Source of the DNA: an uncultured Collinsella sp.
GTDB lineage: Bacteria; Actinomycetota; Coriobacteriia; Coriobacteriales; Coriobacteriaceae
NCBI GenBank assembly: GCA_959596505.1
Contig: CAUFWM010000029.1
Span: 1-18,221, forward strand
Length of the DNA: 18,221 nucleotides
Direction of reading: 5' to 3'
Made by a program: the position numbers and the translations under genes. Shown piece by piece: positions 1-9,613 of the stretch; position 1 is the stretch's first letter, and every line of letters begins with the position of its first letter. A model generated the notes under the pieces. That model saw only the letters and a list, made by a program, of their open reading frames with translations, was not told the DNA's origin and searched no databases.

Positions 1-2
1 TC

Positions 3-1079
3 GATGACCAGCGTGTGGCGCGCGTGCTCGATGCGCTCGAGGCTCAGCACCCCGGTGCGCAGCTGCTCGTAAACGACCCGTGGTCGATTTACTATCTGAC
101 CGGCTTTTATGCCGATATGTTCGAGCGTTTTTGCGGTGTGCTGCTCGCGCGCGATGACGAGCCCGTGATCTTGGTCAACGCGCTGCATCAGTTGCCGGAG
201 TACGACAATGCCCGCGTCGCCTATCACACCGACACCGAAGTCGTGACAGACGCTATCGCTCGCGAGGTCGATCCGACCAAGCCGCTTGGCATCGACACCG
301 TCATGCGTTCCGGCTTTTTGATGCCCCTTATGGAGCGCCATACCGCGAGCGAGTTTTTCCTAGGCGATTTTGCCGTCACCGCTTCACGCACCCACAAGGA
401 TGCCGCCGAGCAGGAGCTCATGCGCATGTCCTCGGCCGCCAACGACGCCGTGATGGTCGACGCCATCAAGCTCGTTCACGAGGGCGTAACGGAGCGCGAA
501 ATTGCCGACCAGATGCTCGGCCTGTACCGCAAGCACGGCTGCGAGGACTTTAGCTTTCCGCCGATCGTGAGCTTTGGCGCCAACGCCGGCGACCCGCATC
601 ACGAACCCGACGACACCGTACTCAAGCATGGCGACGTGGTGCTGTTCGACATTGGCGGACGGCATCGCAACTACTGCTCGGACATGACGCGCACGTTCTT
701 TTGGGGCGAGCCGGACGAGGAGACAACACACATCTACGATATCGTACGCCGTGCCAACGAGGCCGCCGAAGCACTCATCGCACCGGGCGTGCGCATGTGC
801 GACCTGGACCGTGCCGCGCGCGACGTGATTGAGGACGCAGGCTATGGCAAATACTTCACACATCGCCTGGGCCACTCGATTGGTCTGCAGGACCACGAGC
901 CGGGCGACGTCTCGCTCGTCAACGAGCAGGTCGTAGAGCCTGGCATGACGTTCTCAATCGAGCCGGGCATCTACCTCCCCGGCCGCACCGGCGTCCGCAT
1001 CGAGGACCTGTGCCTGGTTACCGAGTCCGGCGTCGAGATCCTCAACGCCTACCCCCACGACCCAGTCAGCCTAGACTAG
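3..1079 (+). CDS. M24 family Xaa-Pro peptidase (5' end outside window)
   Basis: Cytosolic metallopeptidase expected to cleave Xaa-Pro bonds in dipeptides or at peptide N-termini. The sequence shows an N-terminal creatinase-like domain followed by the pita-bread M24 catalytic domain. Counting from the GTG at 15, the five metal ligands are D212 (FDIGG), D223 (SDMTRTF), H287 (GHSIG), E316 (IEPGIY) and E330 (RIED), so the enzyme should be active. The reading frame stays open to the window edge and the GTG at 15 has no Shine-Dalgarno sequence, so I treat the gene as 5'-truncated by the window, probably by only a few codons. About 355 residues is normal for Xaa-Pro dipeptidases of the PepQ/PepP type, which sequence alone does not separate. 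It is the only + strand gene and converges on folC. Confidence 0.93.
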   Translation, partial: DDQRVARVLDALEAQHPGAQLLVNDPWSIYYLTGFYADMFERFCGVLLARDDEPVILVNALHQLPEYDNARVAYHTDTEVVTDAIAREVDPTKPLGIDTVMRSGFLMPLMERHTASEFFLGDFAVTASRTHKDAAEQELMRMSSAANDAVMVDAIKLVHEGVTEREIADQMLGLYRKHGCEDFSFPPIVSFGANAGDPHHEPDDTVLKHGDVVLFDIGGRHRNYCSDMTRTFFWGEPDEETTHIYDIVRRANEAAEALIAPGVRMCDLDRAARDVIEDAGYGKYFTHRLGHSIGLQDHEPGDVSLVNEQVVEPGMTFSIEPGIYLPGRTGVRIEDLCLVTESGVEILNAYPHDPVSLD

Positions 1080-1103
1080 CCTGGTCCCCAAGCCCCCAAA
1101 CTA

Positions 1104-1170
1104 AGTTGCGGTGGAATAGTTCCTGGATGGGCTGCTAGAACCCAAAAACAGGAACTATTTCACCGCAACT
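1104..1170. repeat. 22-nt inverted repeat between convergent genes, possible bidirectional terminator
   Basis: Arms at 1104-1125 and 1149-1170 are complementary at 21 of 22 positions; the exception is a G-T pair on the + strand. They are separated by 23 nt. The repeat fills most of the 105-bp gap between the peptidase stop and the folC stop, where a shared terminator would be expected. There is no clear U-run on either side, so it may instead be a dispersed palindromic repeat. The structure is certain; the function is inferred. Confidence 0.6.
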
Positions 1171-1184
1171 GATGAGGGGATGGG

Positions 1185-2543
1185 TTAACGGAGCAGCCCC
1201 GCTACTTCGCCGGCTAGGGTGATGGTACCGGCTGCTACGAAAGGCTCGCCCGCGGCATCGAAAGCCGCGAGGGCCTCGGATACGCTGGGGTACACGCCCG
1301 CGAGCTTGTCGGCGTCCACCAGGGAGGCAAGCTCCTGTGCGGGCAAGGCGCGATCGGAATCGGTCTGGGTTACGACCACGCGGGGGAACGCCGGAACCAG
1401 AACGTCAACGATACCCGCCACGTCCTTATCGGCCAGCGCGGCGCACAGCAGCGTGGGGCGATTCTCCACGCACGGATCGATCTCGTCCAGCGCGCTCACA
1501 AAGTTCTCGCAGCTCTGAGGGTTATGGCAGGCATCGATCAGCTTGAGAGGATTGGCCCCCAGCACGTCAAAACGACCCGGCGTGGGGCAACCCATAAGCG
1601 ATGCATCCAACGCATCGTGATCGAGCTCACGACCCAGATACCCCTCGCAAAGCATAATCGCGCACGCGGCATTCTGCGGCTGATAGGCCGGCTTGACCAT
1701 GCTCGACGTATAGATCGCACGCGGCGTGGTGCAGCTAAACTCAACCGTGTCGCCCACATGCGCCGGCACCTTGGTCGTGGCATGGTTCACCACGAGCGGC
1801 ACGATGCCGCACTCGCGACAACGTGCATCCATCACGCGCTGAACGCTCGCCTCGTGCGTGCCCTCGCCCAGCACAACCAGGCGTCCGGGCTTAATGACCG
1901 CAGCCTTCTCCCCCGCAATCGCCTCGAGCGTATCGCCCAAAATGCGCGTATGGTCGAGCCCAATGCCCGTAATGGCAACGGCGACGGGATCGGTCGCACT
2001 CGTAGCGTCCCACCGGCCGCCCATGCCAACCTCGAGCACGGCAACGTCCACCGCAGCCTCGGCAAACACCACAAGCGCGGCGGCCGTCAACAGATCAAAC
2101 GGCGTGATGGTATAGGCGCGCTCCCCCGCCGCCACACGACGGGCATTCACGCGATGTCCCGCCTCAACAGCGGCAGAAACACCACGAGCAAACGCCTCAT
2201 CGCTCACGACGCGCCCATCGACCTCCATGCGCTCGGGATAGCGCACCAGCTGCGGCGACGTATACAGCGCGGTCTTGAGCCCCTCGCCGCGAAGGATAGC
2301 AGCCGAAAAACGCGTAGTCGAAGTCTTGCCATTGGTGCCGGCAACCTGAATGCAATCAAAATACTCGTCCGGACGTCCCAGTTCATCGAGCATATCGACA
2401 ACCGTCTCGAGCAAAGGCCCAGCATCCCCAGAAATCCGCCCCGTATCAGCAGCAAGCCCCACAGCCTCACCAAACGAAAGCAAATCAAACTCAAAAGGAA
2501 CGGTATACAAGCCAGAACGCTTAGGCATTTTTAGAACCGCCAT
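1185..2543 (-). CDS. folC: Folylpolyglutamate synthase / dihydrofolate synthase
   Basis: Mur-ligase-family ATP-dependent enzyme that adds glutamate to dihydropteroate and/or to reduced folates, retaining folate cofactors in the cytoplasm. Visible motifs are the P-loop GTNGKTS (residues 69-75), the following TSPQLVRYPER segment, the GMGGRWDATS and GLDHTRILGDT segments, and the C-terminal-domain ACHNP motif. The length (452 aa) is typical. Start choice is uncertain. The first ATG (2543) has no Shine-Dalgarno sequence and would leave a leader of only about 10 nt after the likely promoter. The ATG at 2528 has a GGCGG eight bases upstream and gives a protein starting MPKRSGLY. The gene lies downstream of valS on the same strand, but a strong hairpin and a -10-like box between them suggest it is transcribed separately. 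Confidence 0.95.
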   Translation of the reverse strand: MAVLKMPKRSGLYTVPFEFDLLSFGEAVGLAADTGRISGDAGPLLETVVDMLDELGRPDEYFDCIQVAGTNGKTSTTRFSAAILRGEGLKTALYTSPQLVRYPERMEVDGRVVSDEAFARGVSAAVEAGHRVNARRVAAGERAYTITPFDLLTAAALVVFAEAAVDVAVLEVGMGGRWDATSATDPVAVAITGIGLDHTRILGDTLEAIAGEKAAVIKPGRLVVLGEGTHEASVQRVMDARCRECGIVPLVVNHATTKVPAHVGDTVEFSCTTPRAIYTSSMVKPAYQPQNAACAIMLCEGYLGRELDHDALDASLMGCPTPGRFDVLGANPLKLIDACHNPQSCENFVSALDEIDPCVENRPTLLCAALADKDVAGIVDVLVPAFPRVVVTQTDSDRALPAQELASLVDADKLAGVYPSVSEALAAFDAAGEPFVAAGTITLAGEVAGLLR

Positions 2544-2560
2544 TCATAGAAAAATAAAAC

Positions 2561-2566
2561 AGTATA
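2561..2566 (-). promoter_or_regulatory. Putative folC -10 box
   Basis: On the - strand the bases read TATACT, five of six matching TATAAT. This is about 18 nt before the first folC ATG and just after the terminator-like hairpin that follows valS. The -35 candidate (TTTTCG, 16-nt spacer) is weak. The call rests on the -10 match and its position. Confidence 0.4.
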
Positions 2567-2585
2567 GGTTGAGGATAGTCAGCGA

Positions 2586-2684
2586 AAACGCCTCTGATGA
2601 GCCAAGGTGCCGTGAAACAAGGGCGCATAGGGCTTATGCCCATGCGCCCGAAGTTGAACGGCAGATTGGCCATCAGAGGCGTTT
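2586..2684 (-). terminator. Very long hairpin between valS and folC, probable valS terminator
   Basis: The stretch folds into one almost continuous stem of about 37 bp. The outer arms 2586-2605 and 2666-2684 pair over 19 bp with one bulged A. TGCCGT (2608-2613) pairs with ACGGCA (2658-2663). GGGCGCAT (2621-2628) pairs with ATGCGCCC (2642-2649), and GGGC/GCCC closes a TTAT loop. On the - strand the outer arm is preceded by AAA and followed by TTTT, the layout of an intrinsic terminator. The stem is far longer than normal terminators, so a palindromic repeat co-opted as a terminator is an alternative. Confidence 0.65.
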
Positions 2685-2699
2685 GCAGCGTCGAGTCAG

Positions 2700-2721
2700 C
2701 CGCCGTTCGTTAGAACGGCGG
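2700..2721. other. Perfect 9-bp hairpin downstream of valS
   Basis: CCGCCGTTC and GAACGGCGG flank a 4-nt loop about 55 nt beyond the valS stop codon. No U-run follows on the - strand, so it is not a classical intrinsic terminator. It may block 3' exonuclease digestion of the valS message or act together with the larger hairpin at 2586-2684. Confidence 0.45.
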
Positions 2722-2774
2722 AATAGGTGTCCGCAGCGGAGAACAAAGCGTCGGGACGCGCCCCTCAGTAAGAC

Positions 2775-5471
<2,697 letters not shown>

Positions 5472-5491
5472 ATATCTCTCCCTGTCCCGCC

Positions 5492-5604
5492 GGCGTGTCC
5501 GCCTGCTTGGTTTTCGCTCGGTCAAGTCCTGGCTCGCACGAAGGCCACATTAAGTGGCCTTCGGCTCGTGCGGAATCTACGAAAACCAAGCAGGCGGACA
5601 CGCC
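5492..5604 (-). promoter_or_regulatory. Long inverted-repeat leader immediately upstream of valS
   Basis: A perfect 25-bp inverted repeat (5492-5516 with 5580-5604) encloses 63 nt, which contain an inner hairpin: 10 bp, 5539-5548 with 5554-5563, loop ATTAA. On the - strand the structure ends 8 nt before the valS Shine-Dalgarno sequence (5476-5483), so in RNA it would sit against the ribosome site. I found no T-box sequence (AGGGTGG-type antiterminator core), so classical tRNA-sensing is not supported. It could be a leader regulator, an mRNA-stabilising structure or an inserted palindromic element. Confidence 0.6.
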
Positions 5605-5679
5605 TTAGGTATCGATTACTTCAGTCTGAAGATACTAGCTAAACAATCTCACAGAATAGCACAGGCATACCTACCAAAA

Positions 5680-5760
5680 AGGGACAGGTTTATTTTGGCA
5701 GGTTTTATCAGGCAGAATGACGTTTGCCCATATAAAACCGACCAAAATAAACCTGTCCCT
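5680..5760. repeat. Intergenic inverted repeat with GGGACAGG termini
   Basis: 29-nt arms 5680-5708 and 5732-5760 pair at all but two adjacent positions. Each outer end carries AGGGACAGG, in opposite orientations. The 23-nt centre can form a further 6-bp stem (GGCAGA with TTTGCC). It lies between the clpX terminator and the valS leader hairpin. Unlike the flanking genes its arms are AT-rich (TTTATTTTGG), which fits an inserted repeat unit better than a terminator. Confidence 0.65.
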
Positions 5761-5795
5761 AAAAGGCAGGTCCCGCAGTGGTTGCCGCGGGACCT
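5761..5795 (-). terminator. Intrinsic terminator of clpP-clpX
   Basis: A perfect 9-bp stem (AGGTCCCGC at 5768-5776 with GCGGGACCT at 5787-5795) has a 10-nt loop. On the - strand it is followed by GCC and then TTTT, beginning 13 nt after the clpX stop codon. Confidence 0.8.
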
Positions 5796-5808
5796 AAACG
5801 GGCGCTAT

Positions 5809-7215
5809 TTACCCATAGATGCGCTGGGGCTGTTCTTCGCCCTTTACGGAGGCTTCGGTCACGATGACCTTGGCGACGCCTTCCTCGCTGGGGAGGTCGA
5901 ACATCGTCTGCTGCAGCACGTCCTCGCAGATGGAGCGCAGGCCGCGGGCGCCGGTCTTGCGGGCGAGCGCCATGCGGGCGATCTCGTGCAGGGCCGCGTC
6001 CTCAAACTCAAGCTCAACGTCCTCGAGCTGGAACATCTTGCGGTACTGACGCACCACGGCGTTCTTGGGCTCGGTCAGAATCGACACCAGGTCGTCCTCG
6101 TCGAGCGCCTGCGTCTGGGTGACAACGGGCGTACGGCCCACGAACTCGGGGATCATGCCAAAGGCGTTGAGGTCCTGCGGGAGCACCTGGCGCAGCAGGT
6201 CGTTCTCGTCGACCGAGGTGGGGCCGGCGATCTCGGAGTTAAAGCCCACGCCCTTGTTGCCCACGCGGTCGGCGATGATCTTGTCCAGACCCACAAAGGC
6301 ACCGCCGCAGATAAACAGGATGTTAGTCGTGTCGATCTGCAGCAGCTCCTGCTGGGGATGCTTGCGGCCACCGGTAGGCGGAACGCTGGCCACCGTGCCC
6401 TCAAGAATCTTAAGCAGCGCCTGCTGCACACCCTCGCCCGAGACATCGCGGGTAATGGAGAGGTTCTCGGCCTTGCGGGCAATCTTGTCAATCTCGTCCA
6501 CGTAGATAATGCCCACCTGAGCGCGCTCAATGTCGCCATCAGCGGCGTTGATGAGCTTGAGCAGGATGTTCTCCACGTCCTCGCCCACATAGCCGGCCTC
6601 GGTGAGCGCGGTGGCATCGGCGATAGCAAACGGCACCTCAAGAATGCGCGCGAGCGTCTGGGCCAGCAGGGTCTTACCGGTACCGGTGGGACCGAGCAAC
6701 AGGATGTTGGACTTGGCGAGCTCTACCTCGTCCATATCGTCATCGAACTGCGAGCCCATGTCGTCATCAAAGGCAGACACCGCAGCGCCGCCCTCAATCA
6801 CGCGGCGATAGTGGTTGTACACGGCCACCGACATGGCGCGCTTGGCGTCCTCCTGACCCATAACATAGGCCGAAAGCTCGTCATAGATCTCGTGCGGCGT
6901 CGGCACGTGCGTGATGACCTGGCGATCGTCCTCGAGCTCAAAACCCTCGGTCTCGGGGTCCGCGGCGGGCTGGGATGCAGCCTGGCCGTGGTCGTTGAGG
7001 AAGCCCGGCAGCTTGCCGTTGCGGGCAGCGTCCATAAAGTCCGAAGCCAGCGACTCCTCAAGGATCTCGGAGCAGGCGGCAACGCACTCGTCGCAGATAA
7101 AGATGTTGGTCGGACCCTTTACAAGGCGGCGAACCTGCCCCTGCTCTTTTCCGCAGAAGGAGCAGCGGATGGGGTTGCCATTCTCGTCAAAGTTGTCCTG
7201 CATGTTTCCTGCCAT
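5809..7215 (-). CDS. clpX: ClpX, ATPase and specificity subunit of ClpXP protease
   Basis: AAA+ unfoldase that recognises tagged or damaged proteins and feeds them to ClpP. The zinc-binding domain has C18-x2-C21 and C41-x2-C44. Walker A is GPTGTGKT (175-182), the pore loop GYVGED (208-213), Walker B IIYVDEID (236-243), the ClpP-docking loop VGF (323-325) and sensor 2 GARGLRS (423-429). Between NHY (134-136) and VELAKSN (164-170) there are 27 residues, acidic and rich in DDD, against about 11 in E. coli ClpX. The ATG at 7215 has AAGGA 8 nt upstream, inside the end of clpP. A second ATG at 7203 also has AGGA and is an alternative. The gene starts one base after the clpP stop, so the two are surely co-transcribed. 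Confidence 0.97.
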   Translation of the reverse strand: MAGNMQDNFDENGNPIRCSFCGKEQGQVRRLVKGPTNIFICDECVAACSEILEESLASDFMDAARNGKLPGFLNDHGQAASQPAADPETEGFELEDDRQVITHVPTPHEIYDELSAYVMGQEDAKRAMSVAVYNHYRRVIEGGAAVSAFDDDMGSQFDDDMDEVELAKSNILLLGPTGTGKTLLAQTLARILEVPFAIADATALTEAGYVGEDVENILLKLINAADGDIERAQVGIIYVDEIDKIARKAENLSITRDVSGEGVQQALLKILEGTVASVPPTGGRKHPQQELLQIDTTNILFICGGAFVGLDKIIADRVGNKGVGFNSEIAGPTSVDENDLLRQVLPQDLNAFGMIPEFVGRTPVVTQTQALDEDDLVSILTEPKNAVVRQYRKMFQLEDVELEFEDAALHEIARMALARKTGARGLRSICEDVLQQTMFDLPSEEGVAKVIVTEASVKGEEQPQRIYG

Positions 7216-7216
7216 C

Positions 7217-7837
7217 CTAGGCGTCCTTCGCGGCGAGATCGCGCGAGGTGACGATACGGTCGATCAGGCCGTAGTCGAGGGCCTCGGCAGCGGTCAGGTA
7301 GTTGTCGCGCTCGGTGTCGGCCTGGACCTTCTCGATCGGCTGGCCCGAGGCATCGGACAGGATCTGGTTGAGCTCGCGTCGGGTCTTCTTGATCTCCTCG
7401 GCCACGATCTCGATCTCGGTCTGCTGACCCTGGGCACCGCCGCTGGGCTGGTGAATCATGACCTTGGAGTGCGGCAGGCAGAAGCGCTTGCCCTTGGCGC
7501 CAGCCGAAAGCAGTACGGCGGCCATAGACGCGGCCATACCGACGCAGATGGTGGAGACCTGCGGCTTGATGAAGTTCATGGTGTCAAGAATCGCCAGGCC
7601 GGAGTAAACCTCGCCACCGGGCGAATTGATGTAGAGCGAGATATCCTTCTCGGCATCCTGGCTCTCAAGATGCAGCAGCTGGGCAACGACCAGGTTGGCA
7701 CTGACGGAGTTGATCTCCTCGCCCAAGAAGATGATGCGGTCGTTGAGCAGGCGCGAATAGATATCGTAGCTGCGCTCGCCGCGCGGCGTCTGCTCGATAA
7801 CGTATGGCACGAGGGCGGAATCGAACTTAGCGATCAT
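7217..7837 (-). CDS. clpP: ClpP, proteolytic subunit of Clp protease
   Basis: Serine protease that forms the tetradecameric barrel degrading substrates delivered by ClpX. Counting from the upstream ATG at 7849, the catalytic triad is S108 (GMAASMA), H133 (MIHQPSGG) and D182 (TERD). The Ser-His spacing of 25 and His-Asp spacing of 49 are the same as in E. coli ClpP. I prefer the ATG at 7837 (206 aa, starting MIAKFDSAL) because GGAG lies exactly 6 nt upstream. The ATGs at 7849 and 7843 have no well-spaced ribosome site. It is followed at once by clpX and preceded by tig across a 160-bp hairpin-rich spacer. This is the classic tig-clpP-clpX order. Confidence 0.97.
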   Translation of the reverse strand: MIAKFDSALVPYVIEQTPRGERSYDIYSRLLNDRIIFLGEEINSVSANLVVAQLLHLESQDAEKDISLYINSPGGEVYSGLAILDTMNFIKPQVSTICVGMAASMAAVLLSAGAKGKRFCLPHSKVMIHQPSGGAQGQQTEIEIVAEEIKKTRRELNQILSDASGQPIEKVQADTERDNYLTAAEALDYGLIDRIVTSRDLAAKDA

Positions 7838-7882
7838 ACGCATCTCCATTTCTCTTACGGACCAATAGTGGTTCTAGACAAA

Positions 7883-7923
7883 CGTACGGTGCCCGCATGC
7901 TATGCATTGGCTGGCACCGTACG
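7883..7923. terminator. 11-bp perfect hairpin in the tig-clpP spacer
   Basis: CGTACGGTGCC (7883-7893) pairs perfectly with GGCACCGTACG (7913-7923) across a 19-nt loop that holds a small GCAT/ATGC stem. On the - strand it is followed by TTTGTC, a weak U-run. It may terminate tig or shape the clpP leader. Confidence 0.45.
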
Positions 7924-7959
7924 AAGCAACCGGATAACCGGCTTATAACTTTACCCCAT

Positions 7960-7983
7960 CACGGGCGCATGCATGCGCTCGTG
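7960..7983. terminator. Hairpin just after tig stop, containing a 14-nt palindrome
   Basis: GCGCATGCATGCGC (7965-7978) is a perfect palindrome. CACG and CGTG flank it on either side to extend the stem with one imperfect pair. It begins about 16 nt past the tig stop. No U-run follows, so a role as tig terminator or 3' stabiliser is tentative. Confidence 0.4.
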
Positions 7984-7999
7984 GGCAAGGTGGCGAGAA

Positions 8000-9301
8000 T
8001 TACTCGGCGTCCTTGGCGGTCTCGTCGACCTCGGTCACCTTGGCGTTCTCGACCAAGTGGTCGACGGCCTTGGAGCGACGGATGGACTCGCGAACGGCAG
8101 GCATGCGGCCATCGGCGATGAACTCGGCCTTGGAAGCCTCGACGTCCTTGACGCCAGCCTTCTCGAACTCGGCGTTGATGTCGTCCTCGGTGACCTCAAT
8201 CTTGAGCTCACGGGCGAGAGCGTCGAGCGCCAGGGACTCACGGGCAACGTCGTTGGCCTGCTTGTGCAAGTCGCCGATGAACTGCTCCATGGTCAGGCCG
8301 GAAGCGGGCAGCCAGGTGTCCAGCGTCATGCCGCGGGCAGCGAGGTTGGACAGGAAGTTCTGGCCAAGCTCCTCAAAGACGGACTGCTCGTAGTCGGCGT
8401 CCATCTCGTCGAGCTGCAGGCGCTCGGCGAGAGCGGAGACGCAACGGTTCTCCTTCTCGGCCGGAAGGCGGGAAGCCTTGTCCTGCTCGATCTCGATCTT
8501 GATGGCGTCGCGCATAGCGTCGATGCTGTCGAAGCCGAAGTCGGACTTGACAAGCTCGTCGGTGAGCTCGGGGGTGTTGCGGACCTTGATGCCCTTGACG
8601 GTGACCTCGACGGTGTGGGTCTCGGCCTCCTCGCCCTCCTCGACCTCGTCGGTCCAGGTGACGGTCTTGACGTCGTCAACGTTAGCACCGATCAGGGCCT
8701 CGTTGAACTCCTTGGGGTTGCTGTCGTTACCGGCGATGAGCATGCGACCCTCGGCGGCAAAGTTGTCGGCGTTCTCGACGGCCTTGAGGTCGACGGTCAC
8801 ATAGTCGTCAGCCTCGACAGCGCGACCCTCAACGTCCTCGAAGGTGGCACGGTAGTTGAGGAGCATCTCGACCTGGTTGTTGATCTCGGACTCGGTGACC
8901 TCCGCGGGGGGCATCTCGATCTCGACGGCGTCGAAGGAGGAGAGCTCGGCAGCAGGACGCAGGGAGAACTCGACGGTGTAGGTGTAGTCCTCGTGATCCT
9001 TGGCGAGGTCGAGCTCCTTGTAGTCACCGTTCTTGGTGGGGACGATGTCCAGCTCGTTGAGGACGGCGGGCTCGTTGGCGGCGATCAGGTCGTTGGTGGC
9101 CTGAGCGAGGGTAGCCTCGGCGCCAAGAGCGGAATCGATGACCGGACGGGGAGCCTTACCGGCACGGAAGCCCGGGAAGCGGTACTTCTTGGCGGTGTCC
9201 TTGTAGGCCTTCTTGATCGCGGCGTCGACGTCGGCGGCCGGGATGGTGACCGTAGCGGTGAGCTTGGCGTCCTTGACGTCAGAAGCGGTGATGTTCAACA
9301 C
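8000..9301 (-). CDS. tig: Trigger factor, ribosome-associated chaperone
   Basis: Chaperone and prolyl isomerase that binds nascent chains at the ribosomal exit tunnel. The N-terminal ribosome-binding domain carries the signature FPGFRAGKAPRPVI. A central FKBP-like segment (around VEADDYVTVDL) and a long, charged helical C-terminal domain follow. The start is unusual. AGGAGG lies at 9305-9310, so an ATG at 9313 would place this ideal ribosome site inside the gene. The site fits a TTG at 9298 (spacing 6) or a GTG at 9301 (spacing 3), giving a protein that begins (M)NITASDVKDAKLTATV, like other trigger factors. I give the GTG as the outer bound, making about 433 aa, the usual length. The gene lies downstream of tRNA-Leu and upstream of clpP-clpX. 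Confidence 0.95.
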   Translation of the reverse strand: MLNITASDVKDAKLTATVTIPAADVDAAIKKAYKDTAKKYRFPGFRAGKAPRPVIDSALGAEATLAQATNDLIAANEPAVLNELDIVPTKNGDYKELDLAKDHEDYTYTVEFSLRPAAELSSFDAVEIEMPPAEVTESEINNQVEMLLNYRATFEDVEGRAVEADDYVTVDLKAVENADNFAAEGRMLIAGNDSNPKEFNEALIGANVDDVKTVTWTDEVEEGEEAETHTVEVTVKGIKVRNTPELTDELVKSDFGFDSIDAMRDAIKIEIEQDKASRLPAEKENRCVSALAERLQLDEMDADYEQSVFEELGQNFLSNLAARGMTLDTWLPASGLTMEQFIGDLHKQANDVARESLALDALARELKIEVTEDDINAEFEKAGVKDVEASKAEFIADGRMPAVRESIRRSKAVDHLVENAKVTEVDETAKDAE

Positions 9302-9361
9302 GTTCCTCCTCATACTGCCCAGCTTATCTGAGGTGCTGGTACCTTTATGCAACAAAGAGTC

Positions 9362-9381
9362 GCGACGGCCGAAGCCGACGC
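9362..9381 (-). terminator. UUCG-tetraloop hairpin after tRNA-Leu
   Basis: On the - strand GCGTCGGC, a TTCG loop and GCCGTCGC form an 8-position stem with one T-T mismatch. The C(UUCG)G loop is exceptionally stable. It begins 8 nt past the tRNA 3' end and is followed by the weak U-run CTCTTTGTT. It probably ends or partly attenuates tRNA-Leu transcription before tig. Confidence 0.5.
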
Positions 9382-9389
9382 AGGTGCGA

Positions 9390-9473
9390 TGGTGCGGGCG
9401 AAAGGACTCGAACCTTCACGGGAATCCCACCAGAACCTAAATCTGGCGCGTCTACCAATTCCGCCACGCCCGC
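9390..9473 (-). tRNA. tRNA-Leu(UAG)
   Basis: This 84-nt tRNA has a 7-bp acceptor stem (GCGGGCG with CGCCCGC), the D arm TGGCGGAATTGGTAGACGCG and an anticodon stem CCAGA/TCTGG around the loop TTTAGGT (anticodon TAG). It also has the long class II variable arm (TGGGATTCCCGT), the T loop GGTTCGAGTCC, and an encoded CCA end. It decodes CUA/CUN leucine codons. Confidence 0.97.
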
Positions 9474-9492
9474 ATGAGCGCACAGACTAGGA

Positions 9493-9498
9493 ATGATA
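9493..9498 (-). promoter_or_regulatory. Putative extended -10 promoter of tRNA-Leu
   Basis: The - strand reads TGC-TATCAT, an extended -10 element with five of six matches to TATAAT. It lies 19 nt before the first tRNA base, a distance suited to a short precursor leader. No good -35 was found at 16-18 nt. Confidence 0.4.
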
Positions 9499-9559
9499 GC
9501 AGATACGAACGACAAGCGCACGCACACGTTTTACAGGCTCACGACCTCACCACGAGTGC

Positions 9560-9589
9560 AAAAGGCGGGGCGAGTTGTCCCGTCCCGCC
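9560..9589 (-). terminator. Terminator of the molybdenum hydroxylase operon
   Basis: A GC-rich stem (9564-9572 with 9581-9589, one mismatch in the - strand RNA) has an 8-nt loop and is followed on the - strand by TTTT. It lies about 24 nt beyond the stop codon of the Mo subunit. Confidence 0.7.
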
Positions 9590-9613
9590 AACTACGACTT
9601 GTTCGTTGACCCG

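Noticed and set aside
5472..5808. T-box riboswitch in the valS leader
   Set aside because: Synthetase genes often have one, but neither the antiterminator core nor a specifier-loop layout is visible. The structure present is a long simple inverted repeat.
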